Shown one piece after another: positions 37,649 to 48,416 of a stretch of 64,000 bases of DNA. Origin of the DNA: Aldrovandia affinis (taxonomy: Eukaryota > Chordata > Actinopteri > Notacanthiformes > Halosauridae); the NCBI GenBank assembly GCA_029706075.1, contig JAINUG010000070.1, positions 1,597,500 to 1,661,499 of the forward strand, given 5' to 3'. The first letter of the stretch is position 1, and the number at the start of each line of letters is the position of its first letter. The notes under the pieces are model-generated. The model made no database searches. It had not been told where the DNA came from and was given only the letters and a program-made list of their open reading frames with translations. The position numbers and the translations under genes were made by a program.

Positions 37649-40095
37649 GGTCATTCCACGAATGGGGTGCCATTTGGACATTCAAAGGTTTCAACATTGC
37701 ATCAGAGAAAGGATATGTTTAACCTTCAGAAAAACATGTTTTCCCATCTCAGGCCATAAAATCTTATTTATTAAGAGATGTATTTTATAACATGGGCTGC
37801 TTTGTCCCTCAACCCTGTTACGGACACTTATGTAGCTGCCGGAATATGATTTAAAATAATAATTTACATAAATCCAACATTTTAATGTCAATCAGGTGTC
37901 CCTTATTTAAGTTTATAAAAAAACAATAACTATAAATAATAACTAATAAAATAAATCAAAATCTTACAATACTTGGACATGTAATTTGTATTTGAGGTAA
38001 TACAAGGCGTGTAAAAAGGCATGTTTTATTCTATTAAAAAGTGTACATATTGAGGATTGTATCCAAAAGTTTTAGAATAGATGATTGTTACAACAATTTC
38101 ATAACTATTAAATCAAATATGATTCAATACAAGCAAAGATTTTATATTATTTTCCTAAGAAAATAAGTAAATAACAGGGTTGAAATTTAGATGACAGGGT
38201 TGAATACAGTAACAGGGTGGAGGGGACAGAATATGCTACCTTATAATCTGTATAGTTTTACACAAGAATTCAGAATAAACAGACAAATATACAGGAGACA
38301 GGGACAAGTGTGTGAAACATTTTTTTTAATCAAAAATATTTTTGAAAATCATTAGTCAAAAGCATTAAAACATGCTGAACAAAAACTTTAAAACATGCCT
38401 GTGCAGTTGTTAGGATGACACAGAGTGGACCCAAATGCAGACACAGACACTGAGAATTCGGTAAAGTGAACTATTTATTAATAAACAAAGACTGGGGTAG
38501 GGAAGCAATGGTGAGGGCAGACGAGAGAGGCAGGCAGGACAGGTAAGCGGGCAGGCAGGCAGGCGGGTAAGCAGGCAGGTAGGCAGGCAGGAAAGCTGGC
38601 AAGCAGGCAGGTGAGTAGGTGAGGAGAGAACCAGGACACAGAGAGGGCAAAAAACCAAAACCATAAAAAACAGGCAGAAACAATACAGCGGGAAAATTCA
38701 CGGTTTGGAAAGGTCTTGATGCGTGTAGCTACCACTGAAACGGAGACAATGATCTGACGGTAAGTGGATGAGAAACCGGGGTTGATATACACTGCAGGGC
38801 TGATGATAATTGATGACAGGTGTGCAGGCAGGGCAGGTGTCGCAAATCCACGGCAATCAGGAGGGAGCCAGAGAATGCCAAAGAGAGAAGCCGGTAAGTG
38901 CCGAGGGGAGAAGACGCGCCCACAACACACACGCACAAACACAAAACTGACAGGGAGAACAGGAGACACAGGGAAAAGGGAAAACACGAGGAAACAAACA
39001 AAATAAACAAAGTTGTGGCTGTGGCTACAAGCTTAGCTCTCTCACTAAGGTCTTTAATTGTATTCTTCCTGCCCGTTTCTATGTCCTTTCTCCATTTTTC
39101 TCACTCTTTCTGCAAATAACTCTCCCCCTCTGCATCATGACAGGCATGATAACGCCGTTGCTTTTCAGCTGCCGTTAGTGGTGGGTTAAAAGATTAATAT
39201 TTAAATGCTGCAAATATTACATTCACATTGTTAAATTGATATTAATGTAGATTTGCATTAATTCTAACTACATGGTTGCAGTGTTAAGTGGTGAAAATCC
39301 AATTATAATGATTGATAGATTATATAAATTTTTCGCATTTATGCATGTGATCCCCGCTGAAACTTATGGACATGGGGTGAAACCCTGGTATTTCCACCCT
39401 GTTACTTTTAAACAAGTAACAGGGTTAAGGTTTTATGCTAAAATTGGCCATGACTCCAGATGTGGGTGGAAAGCATGGGACCACATGCTATGCATGAAAT
39501 AAGGAATTACATATATTCTCCCAAAATAATTAAACATTTTAGAAGACATCATCTTTCTATCTCTACTTTGGGTAACAGGGTTGAAAGGTTGAGCTTGACG
39601 TTCTCAGCCAACACTTACGAAACAATGAAAACTATACAAAGTGAATGACAGGACTTCCTTTTTTTCTTGCCATGATGTTCAAAAGATGCAGGTGATGCTA
39701 TTTCCTGTTGATCATGTGACTTGGGGTCAATGTTCCGGTAACAGGGTTGAAAGTAGCTTGAGGGGCATAACTAAAATGTTCAATTTTAAAAACGTATCAT
39801 TAATTGATCATAAAAATACATGTTTTAAGCATAAAAGGACAAATGTGTTTACACAACAATACACAAATTAGCGGATTATTTGAGGATTATTATATTTTAA
39901 AATAGAAGTTGGATACCTGACTTCCAAGGGTAAAACAAAGTTTTTAAATATTGTTTTCAGTCTGCTTTTTAGAATGCATTTGTATTGTATGGTACTTGCA
40001 CTTGTATTGTATGGTAGATGACATTAAATATTGGTGCATATTGTGCATTTAAAATGTTAGAGGGACGCAAATGGCACTCTATTCGTGGAATGACC
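37649..40095. mobile_element. Inverted-repeat DNA element, superfamily not assigned
   Basis: The left end GGTCATTCCACGAATGGGGT and GCCATTTG are inverted at the right end as CAAATGGCACTCTATTCGTG and GAATGACC. The ~2.4-kb body lacks a recognisable transposase and has many copies of AACAGGGTTGA on both strands. An LTR (38408-39142) is nested inside. Confidence 0.65.
38408..39142 (-). mobile_element. Probable LTR nested in the inverted-repeat element
   Basis: Read on the minus strand it starts TGTCATGATGCAGAGG and ends GTCCACTCTGTGTCATCCTA ACA. AATAAATAG lies before the terminal ~65 bp, the usual LTR layout. A clear target duplication was not found. Contains GCAGGCAGGCAG repeats at about 38525-38595. 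Confidence 0.55.
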
Positions 40096-40239
40096 ACTTT
40101 GCTCATAATATAAAATAAAATAAAAACACAATGCAATGAATATGCACTGATATGTGTTGTCTCCTTCTGTTCCTTTTGGCAAATTGAAGACATGTCTGCT
40201 TTAGCACATTGAGGGAAAGTAAAAGTCCCAGTGTTCTGC

Positions 40240-40700
40240 TCGCGAACCCAGCATTAGTATTCTATTTTATTTCTCCCAGGTTTAAGCACACCGCTTGGTT
40301 TCCGCATCAGGTCGTTCATCATAAAGCGATTTTTTCTTCTTCTTGTAAATAAAGGACGCAGTCAAAGCTTCTTGCTGGAAAGGCCACAGTTCTGACCACA
40401 GTGGGTACCACGCAGGCAGATTGGGATGCTTTCTTCCTGATTATCAAAGAAAAAGCGAGCGTAGCGAAAACTGTGTGGGCGGACTCGTGGGACTGCCTCG
40501 AGCATAGCCGCGCGCACTGAGAAAACAAACCCAAATTCATCACTCCGAACCCGGCTCTCACCGCTTGGAGCTCCTGCCCCGAACGCACAGAGAGGGGGAT
40601 GTTTCTCTTTTTCTTTCTGTTGACCGCGAATAACAGCTAAATATATTTGCGTGCCCGGTTTTCAAACATACGCGTTTTTATATTTACAGAGGCAGGCGGT
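40240..40700. promoter_or_regulatory. CpG-rich patch, possible promoter
   Basis: About fourteen CpG dinucleotides lie within roughly 150 bp (40445-40595), including GCCGCGCGC, against a CpG-poor background. Such patches mark promoters in vertebrates. No first exon can be defined, so a gene on either strand is only a possibility. Confidence 0.3.
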
Positions 40701-41094
40701 GGCCGATTTATGTTCGTTAATTTCCCACACCGATCTGTATTTGTGAATTTAACTGACAGGGTATTGTGCATTTATATAACATTATATTCTTGGCCGTCTC
40801 TTATATCAATGGAACATTTTGTGCATAAATCGCATAAGCTGAGCTTTTCTAAAAATGAGTTACTCAAAGTTAAGGACACACCACATTGGTTAGAATGCAT
40901 CTGCCCATAATCATAAATTAAATGTGAATGCTCTAAAGCACTCGTCTGCGAGGCATTGCTTATTCTACACCCTATAGACTTAATACTTCAGTACCAATCA
41001 GTGGAGAACCATATTTCTCACTGATGATAACTGGTCGCCTGCCAGGCTTGGCAAGTCTTTGGAATTAGCTATTGAAATCGTTGAAAAATAAAAT

Positions 41095-41345
41095 GAAACA
41101 TGTATGTCACACATTTCCACACCTATACCACACATTTTCATATATAGGCTATACCATACATTTCCACACGTATACCACATTTCCACACATATACCACCCA
41201 TTTTCAGATATAGGCTATGCCACACATTTCCACACTTATACCACACATTTCCACATGTATACCGCACATTTCCACATGTACACCACACATTTCTACATGT
41301 ATACCACACATTTGCACATATATGCCACATATTGCACATCACATA
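41095..41345. repeat. Imperfect minisatellite (~20-24 bp unit)
   Basis: Repeated CACACATTTCCACAYNTATACC units with diverged spacers. Confidence 0.8.
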
Positions 41346-41394
41346 TACCTCAACTCTTCATCTATGCTTCACACGTGATTGCATATATAGATGT

Positions 41395-41478
41395 GTTTGG
41401 AATCTCTATGGTGTCTATGGAGTCTCTATGGTGTATATGGAATCTCTATGGTGTCTATGGAGTCTCTATGGTGGGATA
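41395..41478. repeat. Tandem repeat (TCTCTATGGTGTCTATGGAG)
   Basis: Four near-identical copies of ATCTCTATGGTG/TCTATGGAG blocks. Confidence 0.8.
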
Positions 41479-42384
41479 TAAGTGCTTTGCTACATTCAAA
41501 CATCACATGTACCACCCATGTACAAGCCCTCTTGACAAAGCTGCTTGCGTAATTGCCCTATATGAAATAATATACACCCTACACGTGTAAAAGAAAATTG
41601 GTTTACATCATTGGTATTATGATATTTCTCTCATAAAAATGGTTTTGCTTTTCTGTTGTAAATGCATCAGATCAACGAATCGGTCAGCCGATCAATTTCA
41701 GACCCTGGGCAATGAAACTTCTGAACTACCCAAGGAAGTTCAAAGCCTCTTTTAGGGACTGTGAAAAAATCCCACTTTAAAACTGGAGCACTAGAAAAAA
41801 TCCTGATATAACCGATTTAATCATATGTAATTAAATACGTATGTAATTAAAGCATTCATAAACCTTTCTCAAACACTAGCAGGAATAGTACAATTATGAA
41901 ATGATGACTATGTGTTTGTGTGTGTGTGTTAGTGTCATCCAAGAACTGATTTTTTTCAGGTAGTTCTGTAATGTGATATTAATGAATTTCTTGGAGTTTA
42001 CTGTGTGATTTATGTCACTAGAGAAACCAGGGTTTATTCTTCCCCTTTCATTGTTTAATCTCTGCAACAAAGACTGGAATAGTGAGATAAAGCAGCAAGT
42101 ATTACCTGGTTTGAAGTCCTATTTAAACTACATCTCCATAGAAAAATGTTTAGAAAACCGACAGGACTGGATTCAATGAACCGTTGTCCAGGGTTGTTGG
42201 GTGAGTTGACATGCGCCCCACAGCCAGGTGCCATGCCAGTGCTGACTATGGCCACTAGCCTCACAGCATAGCTAATAATAGCTTGTAGGGTTGACCAATG
42301 AGAGTGGGTTTCACTTGATGGGTTTGTCTGTATCCTATGCAGTGCACTGTGCACAAACTGTATTTCTCTGGGTCAATGACCTGC

Positions 42385-42755
42385 ACGACAGCTTAGATAG
42401 GGTTAGAGGTTGCATTGATGGGACGATCGAGAGATATAATTGGACTTTCCCATACCACTAAGTCAGATTTGGGCCAATTGTAATCCTTTGTTATGGAACA
42501 GAAAATAATTTGATTGGTTCATAAGAGTCAGTGATTGGCTCCACCCACAGTAAGCTCTCACTAAATCATTTCAGCTCAGATAAGGTCAGGGGTTGCCGTG
42601 ATGGTACCGATCTAGACATACAATTGGACATTCCCATACCACTAAGTCAGATTTGAACCAATTGAAATCCTTTGCTATGGTGCACAAAATAATTTGATTG
42701 GTCAGTGATTATCTCCACCCAAAGCGAGCTGTCACTCTCTGGTTTCAGCTCCAGT
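42385..42755. repeat. Diverged ~190-bp tandem duplication
   Basis: 42385-42565 and 42575-42755 share TTCCCATACCACTAAGTCAG, AATAATTTGATTGGT and TCCACCCA with many substitutions. Confidence 0.75.
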
Positions 42756-42965
42756 ACACCACTCCTGTGCTGTCCAATGTTGCATTTAGTCCTGAAGAAC
42801 TCTTTGCCCTGATGTTGCTCTGGTTTTGTTCAAGTTAGTTTCAAGAGTGTGCTTAATATTTAATATCCCAGCGGGGGCTGTTGCCTTCCCCTTCGATAGT
42901 AACGCTTCTCTCAGGGCTGTTCAGGATGTTCTTAATCCTATGGCTGTGGGGGGTGAGGGTGGAGG

Positions 42966-42971
42966 GTGTGT

Positions 42972-43008
<37 letters not shown>

Positions 43009-43022
43009 TGTATGTGTGTGTC
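42966..43022. repeat. (TG)n microsatellite
   Basis: TGTGTGTGTATGTGTG tract of about 55 bp. Confidence 0.9.
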
Positions 43023-43424
43023 CAATCTGACTGGAGCAAAAATAAAACCTTACCGGGTTGTGAGAGGAAGTACGGAGAATGGAGCAAAAAAATCAATCTA
43101 AGAGGCAACTGCTGACATTGTTATTTTCACCCCCACCCCCCACCCCCACAACCAACCGGAGAGCAATTTTAAAAACATTACAAAGCAGGATAACCCGGGA
43201 GAGATTAAGAGAAATCAAGGAAAAAAAGATGATTTGTAAAAGGAGCAATAATACAACTTTATTTCTGAGAAATGAAAGCAAATATATTGTAGGTACATGA
43301 GCTTTCAACTCCAAAACCATTAATGATGTATATCATTCTATTAATAATTATATTCTATACTTTTGACAGAGTTATTTTAACTATGTTATCCTTTTGTAGC
43401 TCCAGTGGCTGCCACGAGTTAAAG

Positions 43425-45366
43425 AAGAAGGCAGCCATTTACTTGTCCTGCCACTTGGGATGCCACACACCCTCCTTCCTCCTCAGATCTGACCTATAGG
43501 GAGGGCTGAGCAGCCCATGTCCAACGGCCACCAGGAGAGCCACCATCTCCAGGCCCACTCAGGAAGTGAGTGACCAGACCATCTATCCCACTCTGACTTC
43601 AACGTCTGGTCATCATCTCCTGCCAGCTCCACTAGTTGCGAGATCTCCACCTGGGTGCTAAAATCTTTCATGACAGGAACACATTTTTGCACATTCTAGT
43701 TCCTCACTCACCATTTCCAATTGATCCTGTAGTTGCAGCAGAGTTTCGGTTTGTGTATGATTTTTAGGGCTTCACAAAAAGAGTTCTGTGGCCCGCTGCT
43801 GGGTTTCTTTCTGGTCCAGCTTCTTAGTTAAGCCATGCAGTTTCTCTTTCTGGACAGGAAGCTCTTCATTTTTCTTTTGTTCTATCAGGAGTGCTGAAGT
43901 TCCTGCAAAGCCAGAATGTTCTCTTATTGTTTGTCAGACAGGTTCTTCAGTTTTAAAAATCCTCTTGGATTCCCTCTAGCTCTACAAGCTGCCCTGCTTG
44001 TTCTTTTAGTTGAGTCCTCGCCTCTTCCAGCTGTGCCTCCAGCTCCCACTTTCCCTGCTCTGCTCGGCTCCGCAGTTGCTCTGCCTCAGACACGTGTCTC
44101 CTCTGCTTTACTCAGCTCCGCCTCCTTCTGAGCGAGCCTAGTCTGTACATCTCACAATGCCCTGGCATACTCCTCTTTGGCCTTGTCCTGGGATTTCTGG
44201 ATGTCCAGACACTGTAGATGCTCTTCCTCCAACTTCTTGGTTAGGTTCCTCACCACTTCTTCCAGTTCCAGGCTGTGGGCTTCCACACATTTCACCTCAT
44301 TGACAAGAGATGTTTTTTCATTCTCCAGCTGCACAGCCATGTTCCCAATCTTCCTCAGGGAATCTGTGTGCTCCTCCAGCAATTTCCCAACAGCCACCAG
44401 GTGGTGCTCCTCCGAGGTCCCCAACTCAGTCTTCGACCTGTCTAGCTCAGTCTGGGCATTCTTCAGCTCTTGAAACTCCTGTAGGGTGACTTGCCATCTG
44501 TCTTCAACCATAGCCGCTTGCCTCTGGTTCTTCACCAGAGCTTCCTTCTGGTTAACACAACACTTCTGAAGTTTCTGTATCTCTTCCTCTTTGCCCTTTA
44601 TGACAGTTTGTGCCTCTCCAAACTCTCCCTCTAAACCTGCACATTTTTCAGCCATTTTGGCCTCATTATTATGCTGCTTTTGTGGCTTACTTGGGTTCTT
44701 TTTACTCTTTTCCCTAGGGGGCACAACAGAGCAGGAGTGGCCATTTTTGTTTTGGACTTTTTTCTTTTCTTGTCCTCCCTTCAGTGTTTTCCACACCCTG
44801 TCCATTTCACTGATGGCATCAGCAATGTCGGGAGCCATTCCAGCCAAAAAGGAGTATTTGAGGGCTGGACTTGCTTTAAAAAAGCATCGCTGCGCTTGTG
44901 ACAGATGCTTGGGCCCCTCTGCCTCCAGCCAAGCCTCCAGGTCTGGATCCATATTCCAGTCATCTTCCATCATGGTGTCTTTTCCTCTTAAAAATCGAAA
45001 ACCCCCCAAAATACAGCTCACAGTTGTACTACCTCCTCTCGCCTATAGGTGATGCCCTCTGCCTGCATTCTCTACCATATTGTAGTGTTCCTTGGAGTGG
45101 GGTGACACAAGGACCTTTGCAGAGGGTGTAGGCACTTGAAGAATCCAGAGGAGGCAGTATTCCATACAAAACAACAATTACACAAATTCTTGACAAAACA
45201 CACAAAAGGGTGGGTAACCGGGGAATTAAAAACACACACAGTCCACAATCCTATACCCGTTGTCTTTATCCATAATCCAATGTCAAAATCCAATACAGTC
45301 TCTCACTCACCACTCTCCAATACACCAACCTACTCCCTTTTCCCATGTGGCACAAAATAGTCCTTT
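43425..45366 (-). mobile_element. Older, longer member of the coiled-coil LTR family (copy A)
   Basis: Read on the minus strand. The diverged 5' LTR (45366 down to 45081) ends AGGAACACTACA, and a primer-binding-like TGGTAGAGAATGCAGGCA follows. Then come a leader, a coiled-coil ORF, a polypurine-type tract (revcomp of 43468-43486) and about 40 bp of 3' LTR. The left LTR is mostly lost. The 5' LTR is cut at a TTAA by a piggyBac-like element. Sequence similarity to copies B and C runs through the leader, coding region and polypurine tract. Confidence 0.75.
44152..45021 (-). CDS. Coiled-coil protein ORF of LTR element copy A
   Basis: 289 codons from 45021; an internal MMEDDWNMDPDLEAW start at about 44973 is the likelier beginning because it follows CACC. 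The first ~70 residues are acidic and non-coiled (PDLEAWLEAEGPKHLSQAQR, then AMAPD-like and a WKTL block). A Lys/Ser-rich linker follows. From about residue 110 there is long heptad-type sequence (QAAMVEDRWQVTLQEFQEL, HTDSLRKIGNMAVQLENEK). A TGA at 44152-44154 interrupts a frame that continues as DVQTRLAQKEAEL in the other copies. It takes the place of a retrotransposon gag. No host protein is recognised; function unknown. Confidence 0.6.
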   Translation of the reverse strand: MSCILGGFRFLRGKDTMMEDDWNMDPDLEAWLEAEGPKHLSQAQRCFFKASPALKYSFLAGMAPDIADAISEMDRVWKTLKGGQEKKKVQNKNGHSCSVVPPREKSKKNPSKPQKQHNNEAKMAEKCAGLEGEFGEAQTVIKGKEEEIQKLQKCCVNQKEALVKNQRQAAMVEDRWQVTLQEFQELKNAQTELDRSKTELGTSEEHHLVAVGKLLEEHTDSLRKIGNMAVQLENEKTSLVNEVKCVEAHSLELEEVVRNLTKKLEEEHLQCLDIQKSQDKAKEEYARAL

Positions 45367-45537
45367 AACCCTTAAATGCATGGGTGTGTCGCCAAATGTT
45401 CCTACATACCTCGGGTCGTTAGTTACTACCTAACACGGATTGAGCTACAAATTGAAATAATACTGCATACTGTGGCAGCCCAAGGGGCTGCACAACAAAA
45501 TGGCTGCCTGGCCTCCAACACATGGGAGCCAGGAAAC

Positions 45538-45554
45538 ACTACATTTCCCAGCAG
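45538..45554 (+). promoter_or_regulatory. ZNF143/THAP11-like site in LTR (copy B)
   Basis: ACTACATTTCCCAGCAG closely resembles the known vertebrate ZNF143 (Staf) composite motif, ACTACA plus TTCCCAG. The identical string occurs in the LTRs at 29895-29911 and 48484-48500, and inverted at 61011-61027 and 63302-63318. Binding is inferred. Confidence 0.55.
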
Positions 45555-45622
45555 ACCACAGTAACACCTGAACAAAGTCAGGCAATGGGGACTAACGGCC
45601 AGCTGAAAACCATTTCAAGGCC

Positions 45623-45630
45623 TATTTAAA
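45623..45630 (+). promoter_or_regulatory. LTR TATA-like box
   Basis: TATTTAAA followed by GGGCTGATTCCC, conserved in all family LTRs. AATAAA at 45956-45961 marks the likely polyadenylation signal ahead of the R-U5 end. Confidence 0.55.
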
Positions 45631-46061
45631 GGGCTGATTCCCACTACACTGGAAGAGGAGTAGGAACGTGAGTAGAAAGGAGTTGCTGAGTGCTGTGTGT
45701 TTGGAGAGAGAGAAAATACCTGTGGAAGTCGGTTGACCAGCCAGGATTTAAAGAGAGTGTTGGAGTGTGCTTTTGTGTTTGTTTGTGTGGAAAATTGGAT
45801 TGCTTTGGCTTTGACTACGGACTGGATTGCGGACTACGAACTGGATTTTGGACATTGGAACGGACTTGGACAACGAGATAAGGATTTGTGGACTTTGTTT
45901 GTATTCCCTGAAGACCCCACCCTTTGTTTCGTGTTGCCCTTGTTCGTGTTAGAACAATAAATTATCATTTTTGGTTATATTACTGCCTCCTCTGTGTTTT
46001 TGAACTTGCCTACGCCCTCTGCAAGGTCCGTGTGTGTCGCCCAACCCCTGGGGACACCACA

Positions 46062-46079
46062 TATGGTGGAGAATGCGGG
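46062..46079 (+). other. Probable primer-binding site of copy B
   Basis: TGGTGGAGAATGCGGGCA begins two bases after the LTR, the position of a minus-strand primer-binding site. The same sequence follows the 5' LTR of copy C (62791-62808, inverted). The priming tRNA was not identified. Confidence 0.55.
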
Positions 46080-46153
46080 CAGAGGGCAGCACAGATAGGC
46101 AAGAGGAGGTAGTGCAGCAGGATTTGTGTTTTGTTTTTGCAACGGACTCCACG

Positions 46154-47772
46154 ATGGAAGAGATGCAGAGGCTGAAGAGACGGGCAGCCATGGTGGAGGA
46201 CCGATGGCGTGCCACCCTCCGTGAGGTCCAACAGCTGAAGCAGAGTGCCCAGATTGAGCTGTGCAAGGCAAAGGTGGAGTTGGGGACCTCAGAGGAGCGC
46301 CACCTGCTGGCTGTGGGGCAATTGCTGCAGGAGCACACTGACTCGCTGAGAGTGCTGGCAATCATGGCTGGGGAGCTGGAGAAGGACAAAGCATCCCTTG
46401 TTGATGACGTGAGGCGGGTAGAGGCCCACAACCTGGCGCTGGAAGAAAAGGTGAGAACCCTATCCAAGATGTTGGAGGAAAGAACCAGCAGTGTCTGGAC
46501 ATCCAGGAGTCCCAAGACCAGGCCAAAGAAGAATATGCCAGGGCCTTGGGGGATGTACAGACCAGGTTCAAGCAGAAGGAGGCAGAACTGAGGAAAGCAG
46601 CGGAGAACCATGCGTCCGAGGCGGAGCAACTCCGGAGCAGAGTGGAGCAAGAGCGTGAGGGAAGGCAGGAGCTGGAGACTCAGTTGGAGCAGGTGAAGAC
46701 CCTGGCTGTAAAGCAAGAAGAGAAAATTTTGAAATTACAGGAACTTCACCAAACTACCTCTGCAGCCCTCATAATAGAACAAAAGAGAAATGAAGAGCTC
46801 CCTGTACTGCAAGAGGAAATACAGGTCTTGAGCAGGAGACTGGACCAGAAAGAAGCCCAGCAGCAGGCCATAGAGAAATCCTTTCGTGAGGTTTTGAAAA
46901 TCCAAACGGAAACGCTACTTGACCTACAGGATCAATTGGAAACCGTGAGTGAGGAACTGGAAAGTGCAAAATGTGTTCCGGTCAAGAAAGATTCTGGCAC
47001 ACAGGTGGAGCTCTCACAGCCAGTGGAGCCAGCAGGAGGCGATGACCAGACGTTGGAGTGGAGTCAATGGTCCTCAGTCCCACTCAGCCTGCCAGACCTT
47101 CGAGGGGGCTTGGAGGAGCAGTATGTGGAGGATGAACTGTGGTGGGACCACAGTGTTGAAGAGAGTCTCTTGACTATGGCTGAGGAGGCCTGGTTGAAGG
47201 CCCAACCATCCCCTGATGTGGTGAGTCCGTCGCCGTCACAAAAATTGAAAAAAGTGAAGATTAGAGGTTCTCCACTGAAGAGAAACGGGAAACGGAACAG
47301 ACAGATATTTAGATGGAATGACCGTGGGAAGCGTATGTGGAGCAGAGATGCCAGAAAGACAAAGGGAAAATTAAGTGTTATGAAGAACATGTTTTCCCTG
47401 GTGGCCAAGCCTAATCACCTGGAAGAAGAGTGTAAGTGGCGTAAAAGGCCAAAGAGAGGAACACGGATTCTGGAATGGCACTGGAGGAGCCATGGACAGC
47501 TGGTGAAGCACAGAGCCCGAGGGGTGATCGGTCTGTCCATGGAGCCCAGAGCCTGTACCCACTGGAGGCCAGTTGGTGGCAAACAAGGTGAGCGACTTTC
47601 GCCATTTCCTAATGGCTTACAGACATTCTTGCAGGTGATGAATGGAGAGGGAATCTGGACGTTTGATCCCGGCGGAGCACTGCCTGAGTGGACCTGGAGA
47701 GGGGGGACCTCCTGGTGGCCGCTGGACATAGGCCGCTCAGCCCTCCCGAGGTCAGAGCTGAGGAGGAGGGTG
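46154..47772 (+). CDS. Coiled-coil protein ORF of LTR element copy B (one frameshift)
   Basis: Starts at ATG 46154 (MEEMQRLKRRAAMVEDRW) and runs to about 46485. A missing base then shifts the frame, and the sequence continues in the -1 frame (open from 46546 or earlier through the end of the element). About 270 residues are strongly heptad-like, rich in Glu, Lys, Gln and Leu. A non-coiled acidic segment follows (LPDLRGGLEEQYVEDELWW), then a Lys/Arg-rich part and a Trp-rich end (LPEWTWRGGTSWWPLDIGR) next to the polypurine tract. No protease, reverse transcriptase, RNase H or integrase motif is present. Product likely structural, gag-like by position only; I do not recognise it as a captured host gene. 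Confidence 0.6.
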
Positions 47773-48416
47773 TGTGGCAGCCAAAAAGGAGTATTTGAGG
47801 GCTGGACTTGCTTTAAAAAAGCATCGCTGCGCTTGTGACAGATGCTTGGGCCCCTCTGCCTCCAGCCAAGCCTCCAGGTCTGGATCCATATTCCAGTCAT
47901 CTTCCATCATGGTGTCTTTTCCTCTTAAAAATCGAAAACCCCCAAAAATACAGCTCACAGTTGTACTACCTCCTCTCGCCTATAGGTGATGCCCTCTGCC
48001 TGCATTCTCTACCATATTGTAGTGTTCCTTGGAGTGGGGTGACACAAGGACCTTTGCAGAGGGTGTAGGCACTTGAAGAATCCAGAGGAGGCAGTATTCC
48101 ATACAAAACAACAATTACACAAATTCTTGACAAAACACACAAAAGGGTGGGTAACCGGGGAATTAAAAACACACACAGTCCACAATCCTATACCCGTTGT
48201 CTTTATCCATAATCCAATGTCAAAATCCAATACAGTCTCTCACTCACCACTCTCCAATACACCAACCTACTCCCTTTTCCCATGTGGCACAAAATAGTCC
48301 TTTAACCCTTAAATGCATGGGTGTGTCGCCAAATGTTCCTACATACCTCGGGTCGTTAGCGACCCGTTACTATCTAACACGGATTGAGCTACAAATTGAA
48401 ATAATACTGCATGTAC

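Larger units (their letters stand above)
45471..47782 (+). mobile_element. Coiled-coil LTR element copy B (5' LTR, internal region, 10 bp of 3' LTR)
   Basis: 5' LTR 45471-46059 (589 bp, TG...CA). The primer-binding-like TGGTGGAGAATGCGGGCA follows from 46062, and the coding region from 46154. The polypurine tract GAGGAGGAGGGTG is at 47760-47772. Only the first ten bases of the 3' LTR (47773-47782) are present before the sequence jumps to a second copy of upstream flanking DNA. Confidence 0.85.

Noticed and set aside
41095..41345. CRISPR-like array of short repeats
   Set aside because: Units are irregular, AT-rich and without unique spacers; the organism is a vertebrate, so this is a minisatellite.
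45029..45360. Small ORFs repeated exactly at 47966-48297
   Set aside because: Identical because of the tandem duplication; they lie in LTR sequence and have no protein features.
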